Position numbers and translations under genes: made by a program. Source: Kingdonia uniflora (Eukaryota; Streptophyta; Magnoliopsida; Ranunculales; Circaeasteraceae). Taken from it: a stretch of DNA of 64,000 bases. Location: NCBI GenBank assembly GCA_014058105.1, contig JACGCM010002742.1, positions 372,001 to 436,000 on the forward strand, read 5' to 3'. The notes beneath the pieces are model-generated. The model was given only the letters and a program-made list of their open reading frames with translations. It was not told the origin of the DNA and did not search any database. Shown here piece by piece: positions 38,001 through 50,761 of this stretch (position 1 is its first letter; each line of letters opens with the position of its first letter).

Positions 38001-40350
38001 CCGGGAGTATTGCGATTTATTTGGTCACTATCCTAGCATGTATTTGGCCAAGAGGAAACTCTTAAAAATCATGAAATCTCTCAAGCAACTTGCCCGTAGC
38101 AAAGCTTCTCTGAATAACGATCTAAAGCATCGGAGAGGTTTGAAATTGGTACCGATCAAAAATTCAAAACGGGAGTATTACAATTCATTTGGAAACTATC
38201 ATAGCATGGTGTCGGTCGAAACAAAACTCTTAAAAACTAATCAACCTCTCAAACGTTTTGTCGGGAACCAAGCTTCCTCAAATTGTGATTTAAAGCATCG
38301 GAGAGGTACGAAATCCGTACCGGTCAAAAATTCAAACCGGGAGTATTGCTATTCATTTTGTAACTATCCTAGCATGTATATAATTGAAATGAAACTCTTA
38401 AAAATGATCTAACCCCTCAAATGACTTGCCGTTAGAAAAACATCCCTGAATAGCGATCTAAAGCATCGGAGAAGCACGTAATCGGTACCGGTCAAAAATT
38501 CAAACCGGGATTTGAGCGATTCATTGGGTAAATATCCAAGCTTGCTTTCGGCTAAAACAAAACTCTTCAAAAATATCCAACCTCTTAAATGAGTTGCTGG
38601 TAGCCATGCTTCTCCGTATTGTGATCTAAAGCGTCGGAGAGGTACGAAATCCATACAAGTCAAATATTCAAGCTGGGAATATATCAATTGAGTTAGGAAC
38701 AATCATATCATGTTGTCGGGCATGACCAAACTATTTAAAATGATTGAACCTCTCAAATGAGTTGCCGGTATCCAAGCTTCTCCGAATTGCGATCTAAAAC
38801 ATCAAGGCGGTATAAAATCCGTTCTGGTAAAAAATTCAAACCGGGAATATTCCGAATCATTTCGGAGCAATCCTTTCATGTTTTCGGGCGATATGAAAGT
38901 CTTAAAAATAATCAAAACTCTCAAACGAGGTACCGGTTGCAAAGCTTCTCCTAATTGTGATCTAAAGCATCAGGAAGTACGAACTCCGTATCGATCAAAT
39001 ATTAAAACCGGGAGTATTGTGATTCATTTGGTCACTATCCTAACATGTATTTGGTCGAGGCAAATTTTATAAAAATGATGAAACCTCCCAAACGACATGC
39101 CGGCAGCAAAGCTTCTCTAAATAGCGATCTAAAGCATCGGAAAGGTTTGAAATCTGTACCAGTCAAAAATTCAAACCGGGAGGATTGCGATTCATTTAGA
39201 AACTATCTTAGCAATGTGTCGGTCAAAATGAAGCTCTAAAAAGCAAATCAACCACTCAAACGAGTTGCGGTAGCCAAGCTTCTCCAAATTGTGATTTAAA
39301 GTATCAGAGAGGTACGAAATGCGTACGGGTCAAAAATTCAAACCGGGAGTATTGCCATTCATTTGGTAACCATCATAGCATGCATTTGATTTAAATGAAA
39401 CTCTTAAAAAATATCTAACCTCTCAAGTGACTTGTCGGCAGCAAAGCATCCCTGAATAGCGATCTAAAACATCGGAGAAGTACGTAATCGGTACCGGTCA
39501 AAAATTCAAACCGAGATTATAACGATTCATTTGGTATCATTCCTAGCATGTTTTCGGTAAAAAAAAAACTCTCCAAAAATATTTAACCTCCAAAACGAGT
39601 TGCTGGTAGCCATGATCCTCTGTATTGCGATCTAAAGCGTTGGGGAGGTACGAAATCTGTACCAGTCAAAAATTTAAACCGGGAGTATATCAATTCAGTT
39701 AGGAACAATCCAAGTATGCTGTCGGGCATTACCAAACTCTTTAAAATGATCGAACCAATCAAATGAGTTGCCGGTATCCACGCTTCTCCGAATCACGATC
39801 TAAAACATCCGAACGGTACAAAATCAGTTCCGGTCTAAAATCAAGCCGGGAATATTGCGAATCATTTCGAAACAATCCTAGCATGTTGTCGGGTGATATG
39901 AAAGTCTAAAAAATAATCCAAACTCTCAAACGAGGCATCGGTTGCCAAGCTTCCTCGAATTGCGCTCTAAAGCATCGGAGAGGTACGATATCCGTATCGA
40001 CAAAAATTTAAACCGGTAGTATTGCGATTCATTTGGCCACTATTCTAGCATGAATTTGGTCATTACGAAACTCTTAAAAATGATGAAATCTCTCAAACGA
40101 CTTGCCAGTAGCAAAGCTTAACTTAATAGCAATCTAAAGCTTTGGAGAGGTTTGAAATCTGTACCGGTCAAAAATTCAAACCGGGAGTATTGCGATTCAT
40201 TTGAAAAAATTTCTATCATGGTATCGGTAGAAACGAAACTCTTAAAAATGAATTAACCTATCAAACGAGTTGCTGGTAGCCAAGCTTCTCCAAATTGCGA
40301 TCTAAAGCTTCGGAAAGGTACAAAATCCGTTCGGGTCAAAGATTCAAATC
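35056..40350. repeat. Satellite array, 6-monomer HOR (about 1008 bp)
   Basis: Six monomer types recur in order: CAATTCAGTTAGGAACAATC, then variants with GGGCGATATGAAAG, TTGGTCACTATCC, ATGGTGTCGGTCG, ATTTGATTGAAATG and a GATTATAGC type. The first type lies at about 36020, 37035, 38705 and 39715, giving steps of about 1010, 1670 and 1010 bp. The long step is a 10-monomer stretch (about 37.2-38.5 kb) in which monomers of the 18-mer family replace the normal order. No gene or RNA is seen. Confidence 0.88.
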
Positions 40351-41092
40351 GGGTGTATTGCGATTTAGTACAGCGCAATCCAAGTATTTTGTCGGTAGAA
40401 ACAAAACTCTTTAAAATGATCCAATCTCTCAAAAAAGTTACTAGTAGCCATACTTCTCTGAATTGTGATCTAAAACATCAGAGAGGTACAAAATCTGTAC
40501 CGGTCAGAAAATCAAATCGGGAGTATTGCGTTTCATTTGGTAACTATCCTAGCATGTTGTCGGTCGAAACAAAACTCTTATAAATGATCCAATCTCAAAA
40601 ACGAGTTGCCGGTAGCCATGCTTCTCCGAATTGTGATCTAAAGCATTGGAGAGGTACGAAATCAGTGCCGATCAAAAATTCAAACTGGGAGTATTGCGAT
40701 TCATTTGGTCACAATCCTAGCATGTATTTTGTCCAAACGAAACTCTTAAAAATGATGAAACCTCTCAATTGACTTGTCGGTAGCAAGGCTTCTCTGAAAA
40801 GCGACCTAATGTACTAGAGAGGTACAAAATTCGTACCTGTCAAAAATTCAAATCGGGAGTATTGCGATTCATTTGGTATCTAACCTAGCATGAATTTGGT
40901 TGAGATGAAATTCTTAACAATGATCCTACCTCTCAAACGACATGCCGGTTGTAAAGCTTATCTTAATAGCGATCTTAAGCATCAAAGAGATACAAAATCG
41001 GTACCGGTCAAAAATTTAAACCGGGATTATAGCGATTCATTTGGTAATCATCCAAGCTTGTTTTCGGGCAAAACAAAACTCTTAAAAAATTT
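40351..41092. repeat. Divergent satellite monomers beside LINE
   Basis: Four to five monomers that fit neither the 6-mer to the left nor the 4-mer family to the right, for example CGATTTAGTACAGCGCAATCC at about 40360. The last one stops at CTTAAAAAAT just before LINE coding sequence starts at 41093. Confidence 0.8.
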
Positions 41093-41572
41093 GGTAAATC
41101 TAAAATTTACATGTCCGGAGTAAGAATTGAAATTGCTATTGAAATTTGTGCTACCCTTAATATGGTAGCTGGGGCTTTGCCTTTTAAGTATCTAGGAGTA
41201 CCTCTCATTAGTAAAAATCTTAATGCCCTAGACTATCAATGTTTAGTTGAATCTACGATTAAGAAAATCTCTGGATGGCAACATAGAACTTTATCTTGTG
41301 CTGGCAGAGCACAGCTTGTCCAGTCAGTGCTGCAAAGTGTGTGCATTTACTGGTGTAGCATTTTTATCTTGCCCAAAATGACTATCCAATGGCTTGAAAT
41401 GATCTGCTCTAATTTTTTGTGGCAGGGTTCTGTTGATCCAGATAAGAGAGCTCCAATCAAATGGAGTGAATTATGTTATCCAAAGTCTGAAGAAGGCCTG
41501 GGATTTAAATGCTTGCTTACTTGGAACCTGGCTTCAGTACTTAGGCATGTATATAAGATACTAACAAATTAG
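41093..41572 (+). pseudogene. LINE reverse transcriptase C-terminal part
   Basis: Open frame of about 160 codons ending at an in-frame TAG (41570). It carries the highly conserved plant LINE segment LPFKYLGVPLISKNLNALDY followed by KKISGWQ...LSCAGRAQLVQSVL, YWCSIFILPK, FLWQG and an EEGLGFK motif, the thumb/connection part after the catalytic YADD region. The catalytic core itself is absent because the fragment starts downstream of it. The first ATG (41111) is internal and not a real start. Confidence 0.9.
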
Positions 41573-42304
41573 AGTGGTCTTTGGGTGAGCTGGGTTAACA
41601 ACAACCTGATCAAAGGAAGGAATTTTTGGGAGCTAGCTATCCCGCCCACATGCCCTTGGGTTTTAAGGAAACTCCCTGGAGTAAGGACTGAAGCTCAGAA
41701 GCTAGTAAGGCAACTTCTTGCCAATGGGGAAGACACCTAGTTCTGAAAGGATCCCTGGCACCCAGATGGTCGACTAATTGAAAGATTTGGTTAGCAGTTC
41801 AGATATGACTCTACCCTTCACAAAGAAGCCAAATTAAATGCTATTATCAGAGATGGAGCATGGAACATTCCTCAACACATCTCTTTCATGCTCAGTGATA
41901 GTATTCTCTTACCCATGAGAGGAATTGAGATAATAGGAGACTTGGAAGACAGAATTGTCTGGACACCAACAACAGATAGAAGATTTTCATTATCTGCAAC
42001 CTATAAAGCTCTAAGGAAGAAGAAAGCTGAAGTTAATTGGCACACTATCCCATGGAACAAAGTTAGCACTCCTAGATGCAGTTTTACTTCCTGGAGGGCC
42101 TGCAATGGTAGCCTAAGAATACAGAATAGATTAATACAAATGAGAGTTCTTACTCAAGCCTTCTGTTACATTTGTGGAAGATCAGGGGAGAATGAATCAC
42201 ATATATTCATGGACTGTATCTTTGCAAAGGAAATCTGGAGTAAAACTCTGAGCAGATTCAAAATAAACAGAACTGTAGGATCTCTTGAAGATGAGATGAA
42301 CTAG
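41573..42304 (+). pseudogene. LINE connector and zf-RVT domain, with stops
   Basis: Same reading frame as the preceding segment, with no frameshift, but in-frame stops at 41738 (TAG), 41744 (TGA), 41792 (TAG) and 42302 (TAG). Around the first two the sequence reads GEDT-stop-F-stop-KDPWHPDG, a place where plant LINEs usually have aromatic residues. Later come WNIPQH, DRIVWTPTTDRRFSL and a zf-RVT domain with C-x2-C and H-x4-C ligands (CYICGRSGENESHIFMDC). Counted from the ATG at 41888, these ligands are C93, C96, H105 and C110. Confidence 0.88.
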
Positions 42305-43063
42305 TTATTAACTCTCAATAGTGGTAATACAACTACAAGGATTTTGAAAGCTGCTCTCACTACTATGATATCTTATATCTGGATGGAGAGGAACCTTACG
42401 CATTTTGAGAATAAGCTTCTCAATCTGAAATCTACAATCACAGCTATATTCAATGAACTTACAATCAGAATTAAGCTGATGTTTGGAGATAAAGAGGACA
42501 GTGCAGCAGCTGTTAAGCTCTGTGCACTTTGGAATACATACTCAAAGCCTAGGAGTAAGAAAGTTATCAAGTGCAAATGGATCCCCCCAAAACCTGGTGA
42601 ACTGATGCTTAACATAACAGCTACAACAGATGGTTTAGGAGGCATATACAGAGATCATATGGGTACTTATGTGCTTGGATATGCAGGCAAGCAGATCGAA
42701 AGAAGCATAATTTACCATGAATTTAATGCTTTAAGTCAATGTATGTACCATGCATCACACACTGGGTTTCTAAAGCTGAAAGTTACAACTAACTCAAGCT
42801 TACTTGTTGACTACATAAACCTGAAGAAAAGACCACCATGGGACTGCCTTGCATTACATAACTCTGTTAATGAGATACAACCATTGTTTGAAGAGTTCTC
42901 TATCCAACACAATTATAAGGAAGTAAACAGTTGTGCTCATTGGTTAGCTGCTTATTATCAAGTTGTAATTGGTGAATCCATTCATTCTCCAAGTAGCATT
43001 CCATATGACTTGCAAGCCTTGATTGACTATGATGCTAATGGTAATGAGTTTGTTAGGAAGTAA
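42305..43063 (+). pseudogene. LINE RNase H-like domain, catalytic residues lost
   Basis: In frame with the two upstream segments. From the ATG at 42344 the first 20 residues resemble the ISYIWMERN segment that precedes RNase H in plant LINEs. Residues about 86-205 are an RVT_3-type RNase H. The glutamate is kept (YHEFNAL, E126). The first aspartate motif is altered (LNITATTDG), the third acidic position is Asn150 (TTNSS), and the last is His199 (CAHWLAA where AD is usual). It would not be expected to be active. This fits an old, silenced copy and contrasts with the LINE at 4279-6171, whose RNase H acids are all present. Confidence 0.85.
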
Positions 43064-43187
43064 TTATCTTGATGGTTATGATAGCTGGTTGGGGTATGCA
43101 TGGGAAGTACAGATGAGTTGTTGTTTCCATATCATCATCCACAGAAGATCTGGAAAATGTTCATCCTTAGCACCTTTGTTGAAGATC
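43064..43187 (+). other. LINE 3' remnant or unassigned sequence
   Basis: About 125 bp between the LINE stop codon and the satellite. It has no satellite motif, no poly(A) and no recognisable gene. It is probably LINE 3' untranslated sequence whose end was lost. Confidence 0.5.
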
Positions 43188-45399
43188 CGAAGCTTTGCCA
43201 AATTACGATTTAAAGCATCGGGAGTATATCGATTCATTTAGGAGCATTCCTAGCATGTTGTCAGGCATGAAAAACTCATAAAAGTGATCGATCCTCTCAA
43301 ATGAGTTGCAGGTAGCCAAGCTTCTTCGAATTACTATCTAAAGCACCGGAGAGGTACAAAATCCGTTTTGTTCTAAAATTCAAACCGGGAGTATTGCGAT
43401 TCATTTGCGTACTATCCATAAATATTTGGTCGAAACGAAACTCTTAATAACGATCCAAACTCTCAAATGACTTTCCGGTAGCCAAGCTTTTTTGAATAGC
43501 GATTTAAAACATCGGAGAGGTACGAAATCCGTACCGGTCAAAAGTTTATACCGGGAGTATTGCAATTCCTTTGGTAACTATTCTAACATGTATTTGGTCA
43601 AAATGAAACTCTTTAAAATAACCCCACCTCTCAAACGACTTGCCGTAAGCAAAGCTTCCTTGAATAGCGATCTAAAGCATCTTTGAGGTGCGAAATCGGT
43701 ACCGGTCATAAATTCAAGCCAGGTTATATCGATTCATTTGGTAACAATCCTAGCATGTGTTCGGTCTAAACGAAACTCTTAAAAAATTTCCAAACTCTTA
43801 AACGAGTTACTGGTAGCGAAGCCTCTCCGAATTGCGATATAAAGTATCAGAAAGGTACGAAATCCGTACCGGTCAAAAATTTAAACTAGGAGTATATCGA
43901 TTTATTTAGGTGCATTCCTTGCATGTTGTCAGGCATGAAAAAAGCATAAAAGTGATCGATCCTTTCAAATAAGTTGCCGGTAGCCAAGCTTTCGGAATTA
44001 CTATCTAAAGCATTGGAGAGGTACAAAATCCGTTGTGTTCTAAAATTCAAGCCGGGACTATTGCGATTCAATTGGGAACAATCCTAGAATATTTGGTCGA
44101 AATGAAAGGCTTAAAAATGATCCAGGCTCTCAAACGACATGCCGGTAGCCAAGCGTCTCGGAATAGTAATTTAAAGCATCGGAAAGGAGAGAAATCTGAA
44201 CCGGTCAAAAGTTCATATCGGGAGTATTGCAATTCATTTGCTAACTATCCTATAATATTTGGTCCTAACAAAACTTTTAAATGATCCAACAACTCAAACG
44301 ACTTGCCGCCTGCAAGGCTTGTCTGAATAGCGTTCTAAAGCATCTGTGAGGTACGAAATCGGTACTGGTCATAAATTCAATTCGGGATTATAGCGATTCA
44401 TTTGGTAACAATCCTATCATGTTTTTGCCCTAAACAAAATTCTTAAAAAAGATCCAAACTCTCAAACGAGTTGCTCGTAGTGAATCTTCTCCGAATTATG
44501 ATCTAAAACATCGGGAAGGTAGGAAATCCGTACCGGTCATAAATATAAACTGGGAGCATTTCAATTCATTTAGGAGCATTCCTAACATGTTGTCTGGCAT
44601 GAAAAAACTCAAAAATGCAATTGATCCTCTCAAATGAGTTACCGGTAGCCAAGTTTCATCAAATTACTATCTAAAGCACCGGAGAGGTACATAATCCGTT
44701 CAGTTCTAAAATTCAAACCGGGAGTATTGCGATTAATTTGGGAACAATCCTAGAATATTTGGTCAAAACGAAACTCTTAAAAGCGATACAAACTCTCAAA
44801 CGACTTGCCGGTAGCCATGCTTCTCTGAATAGCGATTTAAAGCATCGGAGAGGTACGAAATCCGTACCAGTCAAAAGTTCAAACCGGGAGTATTGTGATT
44901 CATTTGGTAACTATCCTTGTATGTATTTGGTCGAAACAAAGCTCTTTAATATGATGCAACCTCAGAAACGACTTACCGTCAGCAAAGCTTCTATGAATAG
45001 CTATCTAAAGTATTTGCAAGGTACGAAATCGATACCGGTCATAAATTCAATCCGGGATTATAGCGATTTATTTGGTAATAATCCTAGCATGTTTTTGGTC
45101 TATACAAAACTTATAAAAAATATCCAAATTCTCAAACGAGTTGCTGATAGCAAAGCTTCTCGGAATTGCGATATAGAGCATCGGGAAGGTACGAAATCCG
45201 CACTGGTCAAAAATTGAAACTGAGAGTATATCAAATCATTTATGAGCATTCATAGCATATTTTCTGGTATGAAAAAACTCATAAAAGCGATCGATCCTCT
45301 CAAATGAGTTGTAGGGTGCCAAGCTTCTTTGAATTAATATCTAAAACAACGGAGAGGTACAAAATCCGTTATATTCTAAAATTCAAACCGGGAGTATTG

Positions 45400-46418
45400 C
45401 GATTCATTTGGAAACAATCCAAGCATGTTGTCGGGCGATACAAAATACTTAAAAATGACCCAATCTCTTAAATGTGTTGCTGGTAGCAAAGCTTTACCGA
45501 ATGGCTACCTAAAGAATCGGAGAGGTACGAAATCCGTACCGGTCAAAAATTCATGTCGGGAGTATTGCGATTCATTTGGTAACTATCCGAGCATGTATTA
45601 GGTCGAAGTGAAACTCTTAAAAGTGATCCAATCTATCTAAGGACTTGCCAGTAACAAAACTTCTCTGAATAGCGATCTAAAGCATCGGAGTGGCACGAAA
45701 TTCGTATTGGTCAAAGAATCAATCCGGGAGTATTGCGATTCATTTGGTAAATTACCTAGCACGGATTTGGTCAAAACGAAACTCTTAAAAATGATCCAAC
45801 TTATCGGACGACTTACCGGTAACCAAGCTTCATTGAATACTGATCTAAAGCATCGGAGAGGTACAAAATATGTACCGGTCAAAAATTCATGCCGGGAGTA
45901 TTGCGATTCATTAGACAGCAATCCTAACATATTGTTAGTCAAAAGGAAGCACTTTAATATGAACAACCGCTCTAGCGACTCGCTGGTAGCCAAGCTTCTC
46001 AGAATAGCGATCTAAAGCATCGGAGAGGTACAAAATCTTTACCGGTCAAAGGTTCAAACCGGATGTATTGCGATTTATTTGGTAACTACCATAACATGTA
46101 TTTTGTCAAAATGAAACCCTTTAAAATGATTCAACCTCTCAAACAACTTGCCGTCAACAAAGCTTCTCTAAATAGTGATCTTAAGCATCTGTGAGGTACG
46201 AAATCGGTACCGGTCATAAATTCAAACCGGGATTATGGTAGTTCATTTGGTAGCAATCCTAGCATTTTTTGGTCTAATCGAAACTCTTTGAAAATATCTA
46301 AACTCTCAAACGAGATGCTGGAAGAGAAGCATCACCGAATTGCGATATAAAGCATCGGGAAGGTACGAAATCCGTATCGGTTAAAAATTCAAACTGGGAG
46401 TATATCGATTTATTTTGG
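45400..46418. repeat. Six-monomer cassette within the 4-mer array, copy 1
   Basis: A run of six monomers not found in the plain 4-mer. It includes a variant with ACAAAATACTTAAAAATGA, one with TCAAAGAATCAATCC, and one with AACAACC...TCTAGCGACTCGC (about 45965). It replaces or extends the T2-T4 part and makes the local HOR step about 1176 bp. Confidence 0.8.
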
Positions 46419-49400
46419 AGCATTTCTAGCATGTTGTTAGGCATGGCAAAACTCATAAAAGCGATCGAACCACTCAAATGAGTTGCCGGTAGCCAAGATT
46501 CTCCGAATTACTATCTAAAGCACCGAAGAAGTACAAAATCTATTCTGTTCAAAAAGTCAAACTGGGACTATTGCGATTCATTTGGGAACAATCCTAGCAT
46601 GTTGTCGTGCGATACAATAGTGTTTAAAATGTTTCAATCACTCAAACGTGTTGCCGGTAGCAAAGCTTCGCCGAATTACAATCAAAAGCATCGGAGAGGT
46701 ACGAAATCCGTTCCAGTCATAAATTCAAACTGGGAGTATTACGATTCATTTGGTAACTATCCGAGCAATTATTAGGTCGAAGCAAAACTTTAAAAAATTA
46801 TCCAACCTCTCTAACTACTTGTCGGTAGCCAAGCTTCTTTAAATTATTATCTAAAGCACCAGAGAGGTACAAAATCCGTTCACTTCTAAAATTCCAACCG
46901 GTAGTATTGCAATTCATTTGGAAACAATCCTAAAATATTTCGTCAAAACGAATCTCATAAAAACGATCTAAACTATCAAACGACTTACCGAAAGCCAAGC
47001 GTCTCTGAATAGCGATTTAAAGCATCGGAGATGAGCGAAATCCGAACCGGTCAAAAGTTTAAACCGGGAGTATTGCGATTCCTTTGGTAACTATTTTTGC
47101 ATGTATTTGGTCGAAATGAAACTCTTTAAAATAATCAAACCTCTCAAACGACTTGCTGCCAGGAAATCTTCACTGAATAGCGATCTAATGCATCTATGAG
47201 GTATGAAATCGGTACCGGTCATAAATTCAAACCGGGATTATAGCAATTCATTTTGTAATAATCGTTGCTTGTTTTCAGTCTAAACGAAACTCTTAAAAAA
47301 TATTTAAACTCTCTAACGAATTGTTGGTAGCGATGCTTCTCTGAATTATGATCTAAAGCATCGGGAAGGTTCGAAATCCGTACCAGTCTAAATTTCAAAC
47401 TGGGAGTATTTCAATTCATTTTGGAGCATTCCTAACATGTTGTCACGCATGAAAAAGCTCATAAAAGCGATCCATCCTCTCAAATGAGTTGCCGGTTGAA
47501 TTACTATCTAAAGCACCAGAGAGGTACATAATCCATTCAGTTCTAAAATTCAAACCAGAAGTATTTTAATTCATTTTGGAACAATCTTAGAATGTGTGGT
47601 CAAAACGAGACTCTTAAAAGCGATCCAAACTCTCAAACGACTTGCCGGTAACCATGTTTCTCTGAATAGCGATTTAAAGCATCGGAGTGGTTCAAAATCC
47701 GTACCGGTCAAAAGATCAAACCGGGAGTATTGCGATTCATTTGGTAACTATCCTTACATGTATTTGGTCGAAAATGAACTCTTTTGAATGATCCAACCAC
47801 TCAAACGACTTGCCGCCAGTAAGCTTCTCAGAATTGCGATCTAATGCATCTGCAAGGTACGAAATCGGTATCGGTTATAAATTCAATCCGGGATTATAGC
47901 GATTCATTTGGTAATAATCCTAGCATGTTTTCGGTCTAAAGAAAACTCATAAAAAATATCCAAACTCTCAAACGAGTTACTAATAGCGAAGCTTCTCTGA
48001 AATGCGATATAAAGCATCGGGATGGTTCGAAATCCGCATTGGTCAAAAATTCAAACTGGGAGTATATCAAATCATTTATGAGCATTCCTAGCATGTTTCC
48101 TGGTATGAAAAAACTCATAAAAGCGATCGATCTTCTCAAATGAGTTGTAGGTAGCCCAGCTTCTTCTAATTAATATCTAAAGCAACGGTGAGGTACAAAA
48201 TCTGTTATGTTCTAAAATTTAAACCGGAGTATTGTGATTCATTTGGGAACAATCCTTGCATGTTGTCGGGCGACACAAAACTCTTAAAAATGATCCAATC
48301 TCTCAAACGTGTTGCCGGCAGAGAAGCTTCTCCGATTTGCGATCTAAAGCATCGGAATGATACGAAATCCATACGGTTCAAAAATGCAAACCGGGTGTTT
48401 TGCGATTCATTTGGAAACTATTCGAGCATGTATTTGGTCGAAGTGAAACTCTTAAAAATGATCCATCCTCTCAAATGACTTGCCGGCAGCCAAGCTACTC
48501 AGAATTGTAATCTAAAGCATCGGAAAGGTACAAAATCCGTACCGGTCAGAAGTTCAAACCGGGAGCATTGCAATTCATTTGCTAACTATCCTTGGATGTA
48601 TTTGGTCGAAGCGAAGCTCTTTTAAATGATCCAACCACTCAAACGACTTACCGCCTGCAAAGCTTGTCTGAATAGCGATCTAAAGCATCTGTGAGGTACG
48701 ATATCGGTACCGGTCATAAATTCAAGCAGGGATTATAGTGATTCATTTGGTAACAATCCTAGGATCTTTTCGCTCTAAACAAAGCTCATAAAAAAGATCC
48801 AAACTCTCAAACGAGTTGCTGGTAGCGAATATTCTCCAAATTATGATCTAAAGCATCGGGAAGGTACGAAATCCGTACCGGTCATAAATATTAACTGGGA
48901 GTACTTTGATTCATTTAGGAGCATTCCTATCATGTTGTCAGGCATGATAAAACTCAAAAATGCAATTGATCCCCTGAAATGAGTTGTCGGTAGCCAAGCT
49001 TCTTCGAAGTACTATCTAAAGCACCGGAGAGGTATAAAATCTGTTCTGTTTTAAAATTCAAACCAGGAGTATTGCGATTCATTTGGGAAGAATCCCAGAA
49101 TATTTTTTTCGAAGTGACACTCTTAAAAACGATCCAAACTTTCAAACGACTTGTCGGTAGCCAAGCTTTACTGAATAGTGATTTAAAGTATCGGAGAGGT
49201 ACGAAATCCGTAACGTTCAAAAGTTCAAGCCGAGAGTATTGCGATTCATTTGGTAACTATCCTAGGATGTATTTGGTCAAAACAAGTCTCTTTTAAATGT
49301 TCAAACCTCTCAAATGACTTACCGCCAGGAAAGCTTCTCTGAATAGCGATCTAAAGCATCTGCGAGGTACGAAATCGGTACCGTTCATAAATTCAAACTG

Positions 49401-49739
49401 GGATTATAGCGATTCATTTGGTAACAATCCGAGCATGTTTTCGGTCTAAACGAAACTCTTTGAAAATATCCAAATTCACAAAGGAGTTACTAGAAGCAAA
49501 GCTTCCCCGAATTGCGATCTAAAGCATCGGGAAGGTACGAAATCCATACCGGTCACATATTCAAACTGGGAGAGTATATCGATTCGGGTAGGAGCTTTCC
49601 TAGCATGTTGTCAGTTATGAAAAAACTCATAGAGACAATCGATCATCTCAAATGAATTACCGGTAGCCAAGCTTCTTGAATTACTATATAAAGCAACAGA
49701 GATGTGCAAAATCCGTTCTGTTATAAAATTCAAATCGAG

Positions 49740-50761
49740 AGTATTGCGATTCATTTGGGAACAATCCTAGCATGTTGTCAGGCAATACAAAATACTTAAA
49801 AATGATCCAATCTCTCAAACGTGTTGTTGGAAGCAAAGCTTCACCGAATTGTGACCTAAAGAATCGGAGAGGTACGAAATCCGTACCGGTCAAAAATTCA
49901 TGCCGGGAGTATTGCGATTCATTTGGTAACTATCCGAGCATGTATTTGGTTGAAGTAAAATTTTTAAAAGCGATCCAATCTTTCTTACGACATGCCGGTA
50001 ACAAAGCTTCTCTGAATATCGATCTAAAGCATCTGAGAGGCACAAAATCCGTACCGGCCAAAGAATCAATCCAGGAGTATTGCGATTCATTTGGTAAATA
50101 ACCTAGCATGGATTTGGTCAAAGAGAAACTCTTAAAAATGATCTAACTTATCGAACGACTTACCGGTAACCAAGCTTCACTGAATAGGGATCTAAGGCAT
50201 CGGAGAGGTACAAAATGCGTACCGGTCAAAAATTTTAGCCAAGAGTATTACGATTAATTTGGTAACAAACCTTGCATATTGTCCGTCAGAAGGAAACTCT
50301 TAAATTTGAACCACCTCTCTAGCGACTCGCCGGTAGCCAAGCTTCTCAGAATAACGATTTAAAGCATCAGAGAGGTACAAAATCTGTACCGGTCAAAGTT
50401 CAAACCAAGTGTATTGCGATTCATTTGGTAACTACCCTGGCATGTATTTTGTTAAAAAGAAACTCATTAAAATGATCCAACCTCTCAAACGACTTGCCGC
50501 CAGCAAAGCTTCTCTAAATAGCGTTCTTAAGCATCTGTGAGGTACGAAATCGGTACCGTTCATAAATTCAAACTGGGATTATAGTAGTTCATTTGGTAGC
50601 AATCCTAACATGCTTTGGTCTAATCGAAACTCTTTGTAAATATCCAAACTCTCAAGCGAGATGTTGGAAGCGGAACATCACCGAATTGAGATATAAATAA
50701 TCAGGAAGGTACGAAATCCGTACAGGTCAAAAATTCAAACTGGGAATATATCGATATCTTT
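49740..50761. repeat. Six-monomer cassette, copy 2
   Basis: Same order of variants as at 45.4-46.4 kb, about 4345 bp downstream. Shared landmarks are CAATACAAAATACTTAAAAA (49788), AAAGAATCAATCC (50080) and CACCTCTCTAGCGACTCGCC (about 50310). Confidence 0.8.

Larger units (their letters stand above)
41093..43187 (+). mobile_element. Plant L1-type LINE fragment, both ends lost
   Basis: Non-satellite DNA of about 2.1 kb. LINE-like coding sequence starts abruptly at 41093 with the frame of GKSKIYMSGV, inside the reverse transcriptase, and runs to a TAA at 43061. After it come about 125 bp with no recognisable content before satellite resumes at about 43188 (AGCTTTGCCAAATTACG). There is no poly(A) and no convincing target-site duplication. 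The satellite phase on the right is about 40 bp ahead of where the left flank stopped, so the locus was rearranged after or during insertion. The right-hand edge is approximate. Confidence 0.88.

Noticed and set aside
42373..42645. 90-codon minus-strand ORF
   Set aside because: Antisense of the LINE RNase H region; no domain of its own.
41060..43210. Target-site duplication around the second LINE
   Set aside because: Short A/T-rich matches such as AAATTTGG and CCAAATT are not direct repeats at the element edges, and the satellite phase differs across the insert.
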